A stretch of DNA of 64,000 bases from Oscillospiraceae bacterium (GTDB lineage Bacteria > Bacillota > Clostridia > Oscillospirales > Ruminococcaceae): contig SVMW01000009.1 of assembly GCA_015067215.1 (NCBI GenBank), positions 1 through 64,000 on the forward strand. The letters are read 5' to 3'. The translations under genes and the position numbers were made by a program. Shown here piece after piece: positions 1 through 8,227 of the stretch (positions are counted from its first letter, which is position 1; each line of letters begins with the position of its first letter). The notes under the pieces are model-generated. The model was not told where the DNA came from. It was given only the letters and a program-made list of their open reading frames with translations, and made no database searches.

Positions 1-310
1 AGTTTGTGAGCATACCACCAAGCCATCTTGCGTTAACAAAGTGCATACCACATCTCTGTGCTTCTTCTTTGATAGCGTCCTGAGCCTGTTTCTTTGTACC
101 TACGAAAAGTACTTCGCCGCCTTCTGCTGCGATTTCTTTGATGAAGTCATATGCTTCGTCAAGTTTTTTAACAGTTTTCTGAAGGTCGATGATGTAGATA
201 CCATTTCTTTCTGTGAAGATGTAACGAGCCATTTTTGGGTTCCATCTTCTTGTCTGGTGACCGAAGTGTACACCTGCTTCAAGCAACTGTTTCATTGATA
301 CTGATGACAT
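1..310 (-). CDS. rpsB: 30S ribosomal protein S2 (5' part, runs off the left edge)
   Basis: The minus strand reads 103 codons from an ATG and continues past base 1, so only the N-terminal part is visible and the ORF track missed it. The segment [19 protein letters not shown], followed by an FVGTKKQAQ-like stretch and RWLGGMLTN, is diagnostic of S2, which joins the head of the small subunit near S1. GGAGG at 319-323 supports the start. A strong promoter and a roughly 105-nt structured leader lie upstream. In Firmicutes rpsB is usually followed by tsf, which would lie outside the window. Confidence 0.97.
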   Translation of the reverse strand, partial: MSSVSMKQLLEAGVHFGHQTRRWNPKMARYIFTERNGIYIIDLQKTVKKLDEAYDFIKEIAAEGGEVLFVGTKKQAQDAIKEEAQRCGMHFVNARWLGGMLTN

Positions 311-323
311 AATTTTTTCCTCC

Positions 324-416
324 AATTTGGTTGTTGTCCTCCGCTGTGTTTTGCTTATTTTTACAGGCTATGTCGTGAGACACACCACCTGTATGGAACA
401 CAGCGTGCGTAATGCG
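324..416 (-). promoter_or_regulatory. Structured 5' leader of rpsB
   Basis: Between the predicted start of transcription and the rpsB ribosome binding site the minus strand can fold into a long nested stem. A 9-bp outer stem (342-350 with 397-405, CGCTGTGTT/AACACAGCG) encloses a 6-bp inner stem (362-367 with 388-393, TACAGG/CCTGTA) and a short TGTC/GACA tip. The outer 3' arm ends next to the Shine-Dalgarno region. Ribosomal protein operons are commonly autoregulated through such leaders, so this may be an S2-binding site. The pairing is seen directly; the regulatory role is inferred. Confidence 0.5.
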
Positions 417-423
417 CCTAAAT

Positions 424-452
424 ATATTACCACAACGCATATATAAAGTCAA
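424..452 (-). promoter_or_regulatory. Vegetative promoter of rpsB
   Basis: On the minus strand TTGACT (447-452) and TAATAT (424-429) are separated by exactly 17 bp, a near-consensus sigma-A promoter. Transcription would start near 416 and produce the structured rpsB leader. Confidence 0.8.
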
Positions 453-562
453 GTATAAATATATAATTTTTTACAAATTTTTGCAGAAAAAATCTACATT
501 TTCGACAAACCGATTTGTTGTATAATAATTGTGATACACATTATCCCGAAAGGTGGATTTTT

Positions 563-1042
563 ATGAGTAAAATGCGAAAAAAAGACCGCGAAAGAGACAG
601 AGATTTCGCCCTTGATGTTGTGGACAGGTGCGATTATGCCGTACTGGCTTTGACAGACAGTGATAACAACCCTTACTGTGTACCGATTTCTGTTGTCAGG
701 GACACAAACAGCATTTATTTTCACTGTGCAAAGGAAGGAATGAAAACCGACTGTCTGAGATACAATCCCAATGTATGCATAACCTGTGTAACCGACACTT
801 TTAAACCTGATTATTATTTTACCACCACATTCAAATCCGCAATTGTCAGAGCTGTCGCAACTGAAATAACTGATACTGCAGAAATGCTGCGTATCCTTAA
901 ACTGTTATGTCTGAGACATAACCCGGGAAATATGGCAAAATTTGATGCTGAAATAGAAAAAATGTTTGCCGCCACAGCAATTTGGAAATTTGATATAACC
1001 GAAATCACAGGCAAAGAACGCGTCATGCCTGAACGTGATTAA
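563..1042 (+). CDS. NimA-like pyridoxamine 5'-phosphate oxidase family flavoprotein
   Basis: A 159-aa protein with the split-barrel flavin-binding pattern of the PNPOx-like/NimA family: a short basic N-terminus, then the YAVLAL, PYCVPIS and IYFHCA strands and a conserved terminal WKFDITEITGKE. Relatives bind FMN or heme, and some reduce nitroimidazoles; the substrate here is unknown. The track starts at 515, but ATG 563 is preceded by AAGGTGG at good spacing and the extra 16 residues do not fit the family. A TATAAT (521-526) precedes it without a convincing -35. It stands alone and converges on the GNAT pair. Confidence 0.85.
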   Translation: MSKMRKKDRERDRDFALDVVDRCDYAVLALTDSDNNPYCVPISVVRDTNSIYFHCAKEGMKTDCLRYNPNVCITCVTDTFKPDYYFTTTFKSAIVRAVATEITDTAEMLRILKLLCLRHNPGNMAKFDAEIEKMFAATAIWKFDITEITGKERVMPERD

Positions 1043-1060
1043 TAGTATTACACAAACAAA

Positions 1061-1097
1061 AGCACTTGTCAGAATCTGTTTCTGCAAGTGCTTTTTT
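1061..1097. terminator. Bidirectional intrinsic terminator
   Basis: GCACTTG-CAGAA pairs with TTCTG-CAAGTGC with a one-base bulge. There are T-rich flanks on both strands, between the convergent NimA-like and GNAT genes. Confidence 0.85.
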
Positions 1098-1103
1098 ATT
1101 GTT

Positions 1104-1655
1104 TTATCTTTCTTCTGACAGAATGGAACAAACCGCAATATCACAAATTTTTCCTTTGTTGTTCATAAACTGTCTGAGGGTGCCTTCATATTGCATGCCG
1201 CATTTTTGTGCCACTCTGCCAGATGCAGGGTTATCAGCATCATACTGTACTTCCACCCTGTTGTATCCCACCTGATCAAAAAGATAGTCAGCAACAGCCT
1301 TTACCGCTTCGGTCATATACCCTTTATTCCACCATTTTTTTCCTATACAGTAACCAAGTTCTGCTTTTTGTGCATCGTCATCATTTGACACCACACATAC
1401 AAAACCTGCAGATTTTACTGTTGGATCAGCCTTAAAAGTTATATTCCAGTGATAAAATTCATCATTATATCTTGCCGCCCAGCTGTCAACAGCTTTCTGC
1501 GCCTGTGAAGGGTCGGTAAGAGATGTGCTTGTCATATATCTGTTTACATCGTCATCACAAGCCCAGTTGTTGTAAACATCCTTTGCATCATCAGTTTCAA
1601 ACCTGCGGAGTACAAGCCTTTCGGTTTCAATTGTTTTTGTTCCCTTATGCTGCAT
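1104..1655 (-). CDS. GNAT family N-acetyltransferase (RimJ/RimL-like), tandem copy 1
   Basis: A 183-aa GNAT protein of the ribosomal-protein/alanine acetyltransferase type. The N-terminus has TETERLVLRRF-type strand 1, the middle has ELGYCIGKKWWNKGYMTEA (acetyl-CoA binding loop) and the end has NPASGRVAQKCGM, typical of RimJ/L relatives. It begins 7 bp after the next GNAT gene, with which it shares the HKGTKTIETER opening, so the two are tandem paralogues. The acceptor substrate is unknown. AGGTGA lies upstream of the ATG. It is probably the last gene of a brnQ-GNAT-GNAT operon. Confidence 0.88.
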   Translation of the reverse strand: MQHKGTKTIETERLVLRRFETDDAKDVYNNWACDDDVNRYMTSTSLTDPSQAQKAVDSWAARYNDEFYHWNITFKADPTVKSAGFVCVVSNDDDAQKAELGYCIGKKWWNKGYMTEAVKAVADYLFDQVGYNRVEVQYDADNPASGRVAQKCGMQYEGTLRQFMNNKGKICDIAVCSILSEER

Positions 1656-1662
1656 AATTCAC

Positions 1663-2226
1663 CTATTTATCTGTTAAATATTCTTCTTTTAAAATTGAGT
1701 AGTGTGCAAGATCACGCGGTTTTCCCTTTACAAACAGTTCACGTCTTATAACGCCTTCAAATTTAAGTCCACATTTCTGCATAACCTTGCCTGAAGCCGG
1801 GTTATCAACATCGTGACGTGCACACACCTTTTCTGCACCGACTTCTTCAAAAAAGAATTTTATCAAAGCTGCAAAAGCTTCGGTAACAATCCCTTTACCC
1901 CACCATTTTTTACCAATGCAATATCCTATTTCAATGTTTTCCAGCATGTCATTGTATTCCACAACACTCATACTGCCTATCGGCTCGTCACCGTTTTCCT
2001 TTAAAATAACAGCCCACTGATAATAGTTTTCTTCATCGCTGTGGTTTACCCATGTGTCAACTATAAGCCGTGTTACCGAAATATCTGTATGTGTAGGCCA
2101 GGTAACATACTTTGTCACCTCATCATCACTTGCCCAATTATAAAACATAGCCTGTGCATCTGTAGTTTTGAACGGACGGAGTATAATACGTTCCGTCTCT
2201 ATTGTTTTTGTGCCTTTATGTATCAT
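1663..2226 (-). CDS. GNAT family N-acetyltransferase (RimJ/RimL-like), tandem copy 2
   Basis: A 187-aa paralogue of the preceding gene, with the same opening (HKGTKTIETER), the CoA-loop segment EIGYCIGKKWWGKGIVTEA and NPASGKVMQKCGLKFEG. The track extends it to a TTG at 2244. That extension encodes the Shine-Dalgarno itself (GGGAGAG at 2236-2242), so ATG 2226, nine bases downstream, is the real start. It lies 19 bp behind brnQ and is probably cotranscribed. Function beyond CoA-dependent N-acetylation cannot be assigned. Confidence 0.88.
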   Translation of the reverse strand: MIHKGTKTIETERIILRPFKTTDAQAMFYNWASDDEVTKYVTWPTHTDISVTRLIVDTWVNHSDEENYYQWAVILKENGDEPIGSMSVVEYNDMLENIEIGYCIGKKWWGKGIVTEAFAALIKFFFEEVGAEKVCARHDVDNPASGKVMQKCGLKFEGVIRRELFVKGKPRDLAHYSILKEEYLTDK

Positions 2227-2245
2227 ACAAGAACTCTCTCCCAAC

Positions 2246-3544
2246 TTATGATGATTTTTTTACTTTTCCCAATGCAAAAGCAACAATAAATGCCACTACT
2301 GTTACACTCAGCCAGCCAAACCCATGTGTATAAAGTGGCAGCTTGCTGCACATTGTACTCAGAACGCCAAGCGGAACAAATCCCTCCAGTGCATAAATCA
2401 CACTTATAACTGCGGTCGCTCCTATTGTTACAGGATATATGAATGGATTTTTTATGTACCTGTCAAAAAGACCCATAACAATAATTACACTTACTGACGG
2501 ATAGATTGCATTAAGGACAGGAACCGAAATGTTGAGAATTGTTGTAAGCCCATAGTTGCTTACAACAAGCGAAAAAGCAGTAACTATCCACACCATGCTT
2601 TTGTAGGTTGCTCCTGTAAGGCCTGAAAAATATTCTGAAACCGAAGTTATAAGACCAACACAGGTTGTAAGACATGCAAGGGCAAATATAGCTGCAAGAA
2701 CAAATGCTCCAGCTTCCCCAAACAACTGATAAACAATCTGCCTTAAAGCAACTGCACCGTTTGCACCGGTTTCATAAACACCACTTGACTGCATGCCCAT
2801 ATAGGTGAGCATAAGATATATAACCGCCAGAATGCAGCCCGCAAGTATGCCTGCTGTAGACGAATATTTTAAAGACTCTTTTTTATCTGTAATGTTTTTA
2901 CCGATAAATGCTTTTACCACAACAGGTGCAAAAACAAGACCTGCAATTGCATCCATTGTAAGATATCCTTCGCAGAATCCTTTGATAAACGGTGTATGTG
3001 AATATGCCGACTGTGCCGCTGCCACAGATTTTTCGCCGTTTATTGCAAATGCTATGAACAGGAAAACAATAAGTATAATAAGTAATGGAGTAAGGACTGT
3101 TCCCAAACGGTCAACAAGTTTATTTGGGTTAAGTGAAATCCACGCAGAAATGATAAAAAACACAACTGAATATCCTATCATCCACCAGAGCGTACCTGTA
3201 TTATTCGGAAGATATGGTGCAATTGACATTTCAAAAGGAACACTGGCTGCACGCGGAATTGCCAGTCCCGGCCCGATTGCAAGATACAGTAAAACTGTAA
3301 AAACAACTGAAAATCTTTTCCCTACACGGGCTGTAACAATCTCCAGCCCACCGGTTTGTACCACTACAATAACAGCAAGTACAGGCAGTATAACTGCTGT
3401 AATTAAAAAGCCAATGACGGACGGCAGGGTCAGGTTCCCTGCATTTTGTCCCAGAAACGGAGGAAAAATCAGGTTACCGGCTCCAAAGAACATAGAAAAC
3501 AACATAAAACCAACAAACAATACTTTATTTTTTTCTAATTTCAT
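2246..3544 (-). CDS. brnQ: Branched-chain amino acid:cation symporter (LIVCS family)
   Basis: A 432-aa integral membrane protein with about 12 hydrophobic segments and the family opening MLFSMFFGAGNLIFPP, followed by FITA and IPRAASVPFE-type motifs. BrnQ proteins import leucine, isoleucine and valine with sodium or protons. AGGAGG precedes the ATG. It is the first gene of a probable operon with two GNAT genes downstream. The link between transport and acetylation is only positional. Confidence 0.93.
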   Translation of the reverse strand: MKLEKNKVLFVGFMLFSMFFGAGNLIFPPFLGQNAGNLTLPSVIGFLITAVILPVLAVIVVVQTGGLEIVTARVGKRFSVVFTVLLYLAIGPGLAIPRAASVPFEMSIAPYLPNNTGTLWWMIGYSVVFFIISAWISLNPNKLVDRLGTVLTPLLIILIVFLFIAFAINGEKSVAAAQSAYSHTPFIKGFCEGYLTMDAIAGLVFAPVVVKAFIGKNITDKKESLKYSSTAGILAGCILAVIYLMLTYMGMQSSGVYETGANGAVALRQIVYQLFGEAGAFVLAAIFALACLTTCVGLITSVSEYFSGLTGATYKSMVWIVTAFSLVVSNYGLTTILNISVPVLNAIYPSVSVIIVMGLFDRYIKNPFIYPVTIGATAVISVIYALEGFVPLGVLSTMCSKLPLYTHGFGWLSVTVVAFIVAFALGKVKKSS

Positions 3545-3687
3545 TCGTATTTCCTCCTTTTTTAATTAATTAAATATAATATAACATAATTTCACAGCTG
3601 TGTAAAACAGCAATAATCTTACATACAAATGTTTGTGTAGTATTATATTTAACAGCAAATAATATTAAAAAAGTTGTAAATTCACAC

Positions 3688-3727
3688 AAAAAAGCGGCTA
3701 TAAAATAACTATATAGCCGCTTTTTTT
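3688..3727 (-). terminator. Intrinsic terminator after ylmC-like gene
   Basis: AAAGCGGCTATA (3691-3702) pairs with TATAGCCGCTTT (3712-3723), with T/A runs on both sides. The stop codon of the ylmC-like gene lies in the 3' flank, so it most likely ends the spoIIGA-sigE-sigG-ylmC unit. Confidence 0.85.
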
Positions 3728-4007
3728 ATTCAATGTTTATTGCGAATTTTCTTTTTGTTTTCTTTTCCTTTAAATCACAGTTGTTTACAAGCACGGCATC
3801 TTTACCGATAAGCACAACATTGTCCCACGAAATTCTTATATCTTCCTCTCTGCCGAAAATTCCAAAAAATCTTGGTCGTCCGAAAATCACAAGATATTCA
3901 ACCTTTGCAGTTTCACGGCAGAATTCAATATCATCCACTTTACCTATATTCTGTCCCGTTGTGATACTTATTACATCCTTCTGACTGAGCAATGACAAAG
4001 AAATCAA
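3726..4007 (-). CDS. YlmC/YmxH family sporulation protein (PRC-barrel)
   Basis: A 93-aa PRC-barrel protein: SQKDVISITTGQNIGKVDDIEF and a WDNVVLIGKDAVLV end are typical of the YlmC/YmxH family found only in spore formers. No molecular function is known. The start codon is TTG at 4007, supported by AGGAG (4015-4019) seven bases upstream; there is no ATG at this position. It follows sigG, the usual neighbourhood for this family in Clostridia. Confidence 0.88.
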   Translation of the reverse strand: MISLSLLSQKDVISITTGQNIGKVDDIEFCRETAKVEYLVIFGRPRFFGIFGREEDIRISWDNVVLIGKDAVLVNNCDLKEKKTKRKFAINIE

Positions 4008-4067
4008 AATATCACTCCTAACTGTATAATATATTATTCATAAGAAGTGATTTTTGTTCTTAATAAT

Positions 4068-4844
4068 TTATTCTTCCAGCTGTGTTTTTATATATCCTAT
4101 TACATTTTTTTCAATGCGGGAAACCTGTGCCTGACTTATACCTATCTCTCTTGCCACTTCAGTCTGTGTTTTTCCTTTTATAAACCTCAGGTTCATAATC
4201 CGTTTCTCTCTTTGTCTGAGATTGTGCAGAACATCCTGCATTATAACCTTTGACTGAAAAGCTTCTTCAAAATTTTCACTTGAAATCTGGTCCAGCAGAT
4301 AAACATCATTGGTCTCGTCATTATACAGCGGTTCATAAAGTGAAATCGAAGGCGAAAGTGCCTCAAGCGCCCTGCTTACCTGATAACAGGAACAGTTCAG
4401 TTCTTCCGCTATATCCTGTACTGTAGGTTCGTTGCCATCAATGTCGGTCAGTTTTTCTTTTACGGATATTGCTTTATACGCAAGATCTTTTATTGAACGA
4501 CTTATTTTTACCGGCTGGTCATCCCTTATAAATCTTTTTATTTCACCAAGTATCATAACCACACCATAGGTAGAAAACTGAACATTTAAAGATACATCAA
4601 AATTGTTCAGTGCTTTTATCAATCCTATACAGCCTACCTGAAAAAGATCATCAAAATCCACATTTTTATAACGAAAACGCTGAATTATGCTCAATACAAG
4701 CTTTAAATTGCCCATAACAAGGATATCTTTGGCTTTTCTGTCACCTGATTTCATTTTTATTATAAGAGAATTCCGTTCATCTTCTGTAAGTTCAGGCAGT
4801 TCTGCTGTGTCCAGCCCCGAAATTTCAACTTTTTTATAATACAT
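4068..4844 (-). CDS. sigG: Sporulation sigma factor G (late forespore)
   Basis: A 258-aa sigma-70 family factor. VEISGLDTAELPELT matches the sigma-G-specific N-terminal anti-sigma-contact region. Then come region 2 (DLFQVGCIGLIKALNNFD), region 3 and the region 4 helix-turn-helix (KTQTEVAREIGISQAQVSRIEK). It directs late forespore genes after engulfment. ATG 4844 is chosen over the track's GTG because GAGGTG (4851-4856) sits six bases before it and would otherwise be coding. It lies 86 bp after sigE, the standard gene order. Confidence 0.97.
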   Translation of the reverse strand: MYYKKVEISGLDTAELPELTEDERNSLIIKMKSGDRKAKDILVMGNLKLVLSIIQRFRYKNVDFDDLFQVGCIGLIKALNNFDVSLNVQFSTYGVVMILGEIKRFIRDDQPVKISRSIKDLAYKAISVKEKLTDIDGNEPTVQDIAEELNCSCYQVSRALEALSPSISLYEPLYNDETNDVYLLDQISSENFEEAFQSKVIMQDVLHNLRQREKRIMNLRFIKGKTQTEVAREIGISQAQVSRIEKNVIGYIKTQLEE

Positions 4845-4930
4845 CGCAAACACCTCATAACAATGAATGTCATAAGGTAATTATTTGCTTTTACGGACAG
4901 AATATTAGTGGATATTTATGTAATTGATTT

Positions 4931-5629
4931 TTATACCGTCCGTTCAATTTCTTTTTTCAACTTTTTGAATATGCGTTTTTCAAGCCGTGAAATATATGAC
5001 TGGGAAATTCCTATTTCATCAGCCACTTCCTTTTGTGTTTTTTCGGTATGTCCGTTAAGGCCGAACCTCATCAGAATAATACTTTTCTCCCTGTTGTTAA
5101 GAGAATTTATCGACTGCCACAAAATCTGTTTTTCACTTTCTTCCTCAATATTCCGGCTTACTTCATATTCGTCAGTGTACAGTACATCTATCAGGTTAAG
5201 TTCATTTCCGTCACTGTCCACACTGAGTGCATCATCAATGCTAATATCAATATTCCTGTTGCTTTGTTTTCTGAGATACATAAGAATTTCATTTTCCACA
5301 CAACGGGAAGCATAGGTGGCAAACTTGATGTTACGGGATGGCAAAAAGGAATTCACCGCCTTGATAAGCCCTAAACTTCCTATAGAAGTCAGGTCATCAA
5401 TGCTTACCGCGCTGCATTCAAATTTTTTGGCTATATATATCACAAGCCTCAGATTGTGGACTATCATCTTTTCCCTTGCTGCTTTATCCCCTTTTTCAAG
5501 TCCTTCAAAGATCAGCTGTTCCTCCTCCGCTGTCAATGGCGGCGGCAAAGTCTGCGGACCGTTTATGTACCATATTACTTTGGTTTTTACCGATAAAGAT
5601 ATCAGCATATTTTTAATTTTATTAAGCAT
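4931..5629 (-). CDS. sigE: Sporulation sigma factor E (early mother cell, pro-sigma-E)
   Basis: A 232-aa sigma factor made as an inactive precursor. The first ~25 residues form the basic/hydrophobic pro-sequence, followed by the conserved NGPQTLPPPLTAEEE segment where SpoIIGA cleaves in relatives. Region 2 (DLTSIGSLGLIKAVNSF, FATYASRCVENEILMYLR) and region 4 (KTQKEVADEIGISQSYISRLEKRI) are intact. GAGGAGG precedes the ATG. It starts 11 bp after spoIIGA, so protease and substrate are cotranscribed, as in Bacillus. Confidence 0.97.
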   Translation of the reverse strand: MLNKIKNMLISLSVKTKVIWYINGPQTLPPPLTAEEEQLIFEGLEKGDKAAREKMIVHNLRLVIYIAKKFECSAVSIDDLTSIGSLGLIKAVNSFLPSRNIKFATYASRCVENEILMYLRKQSNRNIDISIDDALSVDSDGNELNLIDVLYTDEYEVSRNIEEESEKQILWQSINSLNNREKSIILMRFGLNGHTEKTQKEVADEIGISQSYISRLEKRIFKKLKKEIERTV

Positions 5630-5640
5630 TGTTCCTCCTC

Positions 5641-6483
5641 TTAAAGCCTGCGTCTAAGCGACATACCAAAAATTGCATCGACATTTTCACTTAGCTCACT
5701 GGCTGTAAATGCCACCAGAATATTGTCTGTTATTTTTCCGTTTATCCTTACATATTCAGCTTTCATTGACGGCAGCATTCCCTCTCCCGTCAGAGTGTTG
5801 AATATAACCGGTACAAACATGCATTTGACTTCATCGTATTTCTGCATTATAAATTTTTCTATGCTGTCACGCACCTCTTCCGGCAAAAATTTTTCAAGTT
5901 TTACATAGCTTACTATTATTACATCTTTGTTTGATACAATATCTTTTACCCTGAAACCGCTGTCGTAAAATGCTGACATATTCTGTAGTTGGAAATTTTT
6001 AAATACAATATCCATCTTAAAGCATTTATGTGCCGATACTTTATCCGCAATCAGTTCTGTCAGCACAAGTATTACATATATAAAAGCTGATATAACAACC
6101 AGCAGCACAGGGTTTACATCCAGATAAAAAAACATATTATTGTGGTATACTGCACTGCTTTTTAATGATACAGCCGCAATTATACCTGTAAGCAATGCAT
6201 TCAGCAGTATATATACCAATGTCTGAATGAAAAATTTCTTTTTATTTTTTACCCCGAAAGCTATAAATGAACATAATGCAAGAGACAGCAGTTTAACAGC
6301 CAGATCAAGCAGTCCGGTTTCAAACGGAGCAAATATATACAGACAGCTTACTGCTCCGGAAACGGCAGAAATAATAATTCTTTTTCTGCTGTATGTATAA
6401 CCGGAAACCACTGCTGCTGCCAGCAGTAAAAAATATGAAACTATAAAATTTATTATCAACAACACATCCGCATAAATAACCAT
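5641..6483 (-). CDS. spoIIGA: Sigma-E processing peptidase SpoIIGA
   Basis: A 280-aa protein with about five N-terminal membrane helices (residues ~5-145) and a cytoplasmic aspartic-protease-like domain whose catalytic segment reads YDSG (Asp174). SpoIIGA sits in the septal membrane, is triggered by the forespore signal SpoIIR and cleaves pro-sigma-E. GGCGGTGA precedes the ATG. It leads the spoIIGA-sigE-sigG-ylmC block. In many Clostridia ftsZ lies just upstream; here that position is taken by a terminator and the ger operon. Confidence 0.95.
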   Translation of the reverse strand: MVIYADVLLIINFIVSYFLLLAAAVVSGYTYSRKRIIISAVSGAVSCLYIFAPFETGLLDLAVKLLSLALCSFIAFGVKNKKKFFIQTLVYILLNALLTGIIAAVSLKSSAVYHNNMFFYLDVNPVLLVVISAFIYVILVLTELIADKVSAHKCFKMDIVFKNFQLQNMSAFYDSGFRVKDIVSNKDVIIVSYVKLEKFLPEEVRDSIEKFIMQKYDEVKCMFVPVIFNTLTGEGMLPSMKAEYVRINGKITDNILVAFTASELSENVDAIFGMSLRRRL

Positions 6484-6503
6484 AAATTCACCGCCATATC
6501 CAT

Positions 6504-6536
6504 TTTATACCAATTAATTTGAAAAATATGTCGGAA
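6504..6536 (-). promoter_or_regulatory. Candidate Spo0A-dependent spoIIG promoter
   Basis: On the minus strand an extended -10 (TGG followed by TATAAA, 6504-6512) lies 21-48 bases before the spoIIGA start, and TTCCGACA (6529-6536) lies in the -35 zone. The latter is one mismatch from the Spo0A box TGTCGAA read on the other strand. The layout (0A box replacing a -35) resembles Bacillus spoIIG. The sequence match is seen; Spo0A control is inferred. Confidence 0.4.
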
Positions 6537-6539
6537 TAC

Positions 6540-6570
6540 AAAACAGCAGCCGTTTTCCGTCTGCTGTTTT
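6540..6570 (-). terminator. Hairpin terminator after the ger operon
   Basis: AAAACAGCAG and CTGCTGTTTT form a 10-bp stem just after the gerAC-like stop codon. The U-tract is mostly inside the stem, so strength is uncertain. Confidence 0.65.
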
Positions 6571-6572
6571 GT

Positions 6573-7427
6573 TTATTTTATAATTATATTCACTTTTATT
6601 TTATCAGTGTTGTATGCCTTTCTGAACCAGTCAAGGTTTAAACATTCCGTCAGAATGCTATCCTCATATATATCTCTTATATCTTTATCCAGATTGTATT
6701 CAAGCAGATTTATAAACTGTTGTTTGCTTTCTTTGTTTGCAGGCATACCTTTGTAGTTTTTAAGTATAGCTGACAGCGTAACATTTACCATACCATTTTC
6801 TGTGCTGTAAAAAGTGTTTATATTTTCCAGATTAGCTGTAAGGGTTTTACCCTGATTGTCAAAAGTATATACACCTTTTGTAACCGCATTTCCAGCGGCA
6901 TCAACCGCAAAAGATTTTCTGTCATCAAGGGTTCTTACAGTTTTACTGTTATATATTACATACTTTTCATGTGTTTCTGCATTTTCCACAACACCATTTA
7001 ATGCTTCTTTTGACATATTGTAACTGTGCAGCGGATATTTACCATTTTGCATATATGTGTATTTTTCACAGTCTTCTTCAGTATTTCCTGCAACAACTGA
7101 CACATCCGGACTGAACCGGGAGTTAAACAGTGCAGAGACAAGTTCTCCAATATTATCCTCTACAACCGCTTTGTCGCACACCACAAAACTGCACAGTTTG
7201 AGATTATAGTCGTTTTCTGACAGAATATCCGTCATTGTGTTTTCAATGCCTGTGTTTTGTTTTTGTTCAATGACAAACGAAGGCTTTTCAGCTTTAAAAT
7301 CGTAATAATAAAAAGAGATGTTTTCTTTATTAACAGTAACAAGTTTTACTATTCGCTTTTCACCGTAGTCACTGCAGGCTGTCAGCAATAATACCGCTGA
7401 TAATATTATTAATTTAAAAAATTTCAT
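6573..7427 (-). CDS. GerAC-family spore germination lipoprotein
   Basis: A 284-aa lipoprotein: a basic start, a hydrophobic core and the lipobox LTAC place the mature N-terminus at Cys about residue 17. The rest is a divergent Ger(x)C domain, shorter than the usual ~370 aa. GerAC proteins form germinant receptors with GerAA and GerAB in the inner spore membrane. The track starts at 7454, but ATG 7427 (MKFFKLI) has GGTG six bases upstream and gives a proper signal peptide. It overlaps the gerAB-like gene by 14 bp. Identity rests partly on operon position. Confidence 0.8.
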   Translation of the reverse strand: MKFFKLIILSAVLLLTACSDYGEKRIVKLVTVNKENISFYYYDFKAEKPSFVIEQKQNTGIENTMTDILSENDYNLKLCSFVVCDKAVVEDNIGELVSALFNSRFSPDVSVVAGNTEEDCEKYTYMQNGKYPLHSYNMSKEALNGVVENAETHEKYVIYNSKTVRTLDDRKSFAVDAAGNAVTKGVYTFDNQGKTLTANLENINTFYSTENGMVNVTLSAILKNYKGMPANKESKQQFINLLEYNLDKDIRDIYEDSILTECLNLDWFRKAYNTDKIKVNIIIK

Positions 7428-8226
7428 TTGTTTCACCGTTTCTTCTGATTGCAAGCTGTTTTAATGCCCAGCAGTACAGCATAACCGCCGCCAGATAATT
7501 GAGTGTGTAATAGATGGTAAAAATGTAGTCATAGCGTACAATAGTGTCAGTATATATCGTTTGCACCAGTGCCTGTAAAGGCGAAACACTATACAGTATA
7601 TTTCCTCTTATACATAGCCCCTGAAGTAAAGTTATAAAAAACATATAACATCCTGCAAAAAGCAGAAATCTTTTTCCTGCATACATTCTGTTCTTCTTAT
7701 TGTCTGCTATTACACAGATTGTAATTATATCAAACAGGACAGGCATTTTTGCAATGCTGAAACCAAAACCGATGCTGTTGGAGTAGATATTTGCAACATT
7801 TATTTTATCTGCACTTAAGATTACTGTAAGCACAAACAACGTGATATTGAACATTGTAAAAAAGCTGTACAGCATATGAGTTCTGTAACAGATATATTTA
7901 TAAAACAGAACTGCTGTAACTGCTGAAAACAATATTATTGCTATAGTATTTGAGCCATGGAATGTATGGAAATAGTTTATAAATTCAATAAAAACATAAA
8001 CTGCCCTTATCAGAATAAGCATTGCTGCTGCAGCATTTATCAGTTTTGAATTAAAACTGTACCGACTGATAACAAGAAGTATGATAAAAAAAATCAGAAC
8101 AGATATTCCTGTGTGAATAATCCTGTCTCTCGGAAACAGTTGTGCAAAATCACCTTTCATCATAAATTCCAGCTGGGCGCTGCAAAAAGAAAGAACAATC
8201 AACGTGTATAACTGTGTTTTTTTCAT
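7414..8226 (-). CDS. GerAB-type spore germination permease (short)
   Basis: A 270-aa polytopic membrane protein with about eight hydrophobic segments, placed between a clear GerAA homologue and a GerAC lipoprotein, which is the GerAB position. GerAB proteins are amino acid/polyamine permease relatives that bind germinants. Typical members have ~365 aa and 10 helices, so this one lacks roughly 90 residues or two helices. No frameshift is visible. AGAGGATAA precedes the ATG inside the gerAA end. Sequence similarity alone is weak; context gives most of the support. Confidence 0.72.
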   Translation of the reverse strand: MKKTQLYTLIVLSFCSAQLEFMMKGDFAQLFPRDRIIHTGISVLIFFIILLVISRYSFNSKLINAAAAMLILIRAVYVFIEFINYFHTFHGSNTIAIILFSAVTAVLFYKYICYRTHMLYSFFTMFNITLFVLTVILSADKINVANIYSNSIGFGFSIAKMPVLFDIITICVIADNKKNRMYAGKRFLLFAGCYMFFITLLQGLCIRGNILYSVSPLQALVQTIYTDTIVRYDYIFTIYYTLNYLAAVMLYCWALKQLAIRRNGETNEIF

Positions 8227-8227
8227 T

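Noticed and set aside
41-298. 85-aa plus-strand ORF at the left edge
   Set aside because: Antisense to the N-terminal part of rpsB, which is unmistakable.
4845-4930. Possible sigma-F/G promoter before sigG
   Set aside because: Expected by analogy, but no sequence close to the forespore consensus could be identified.
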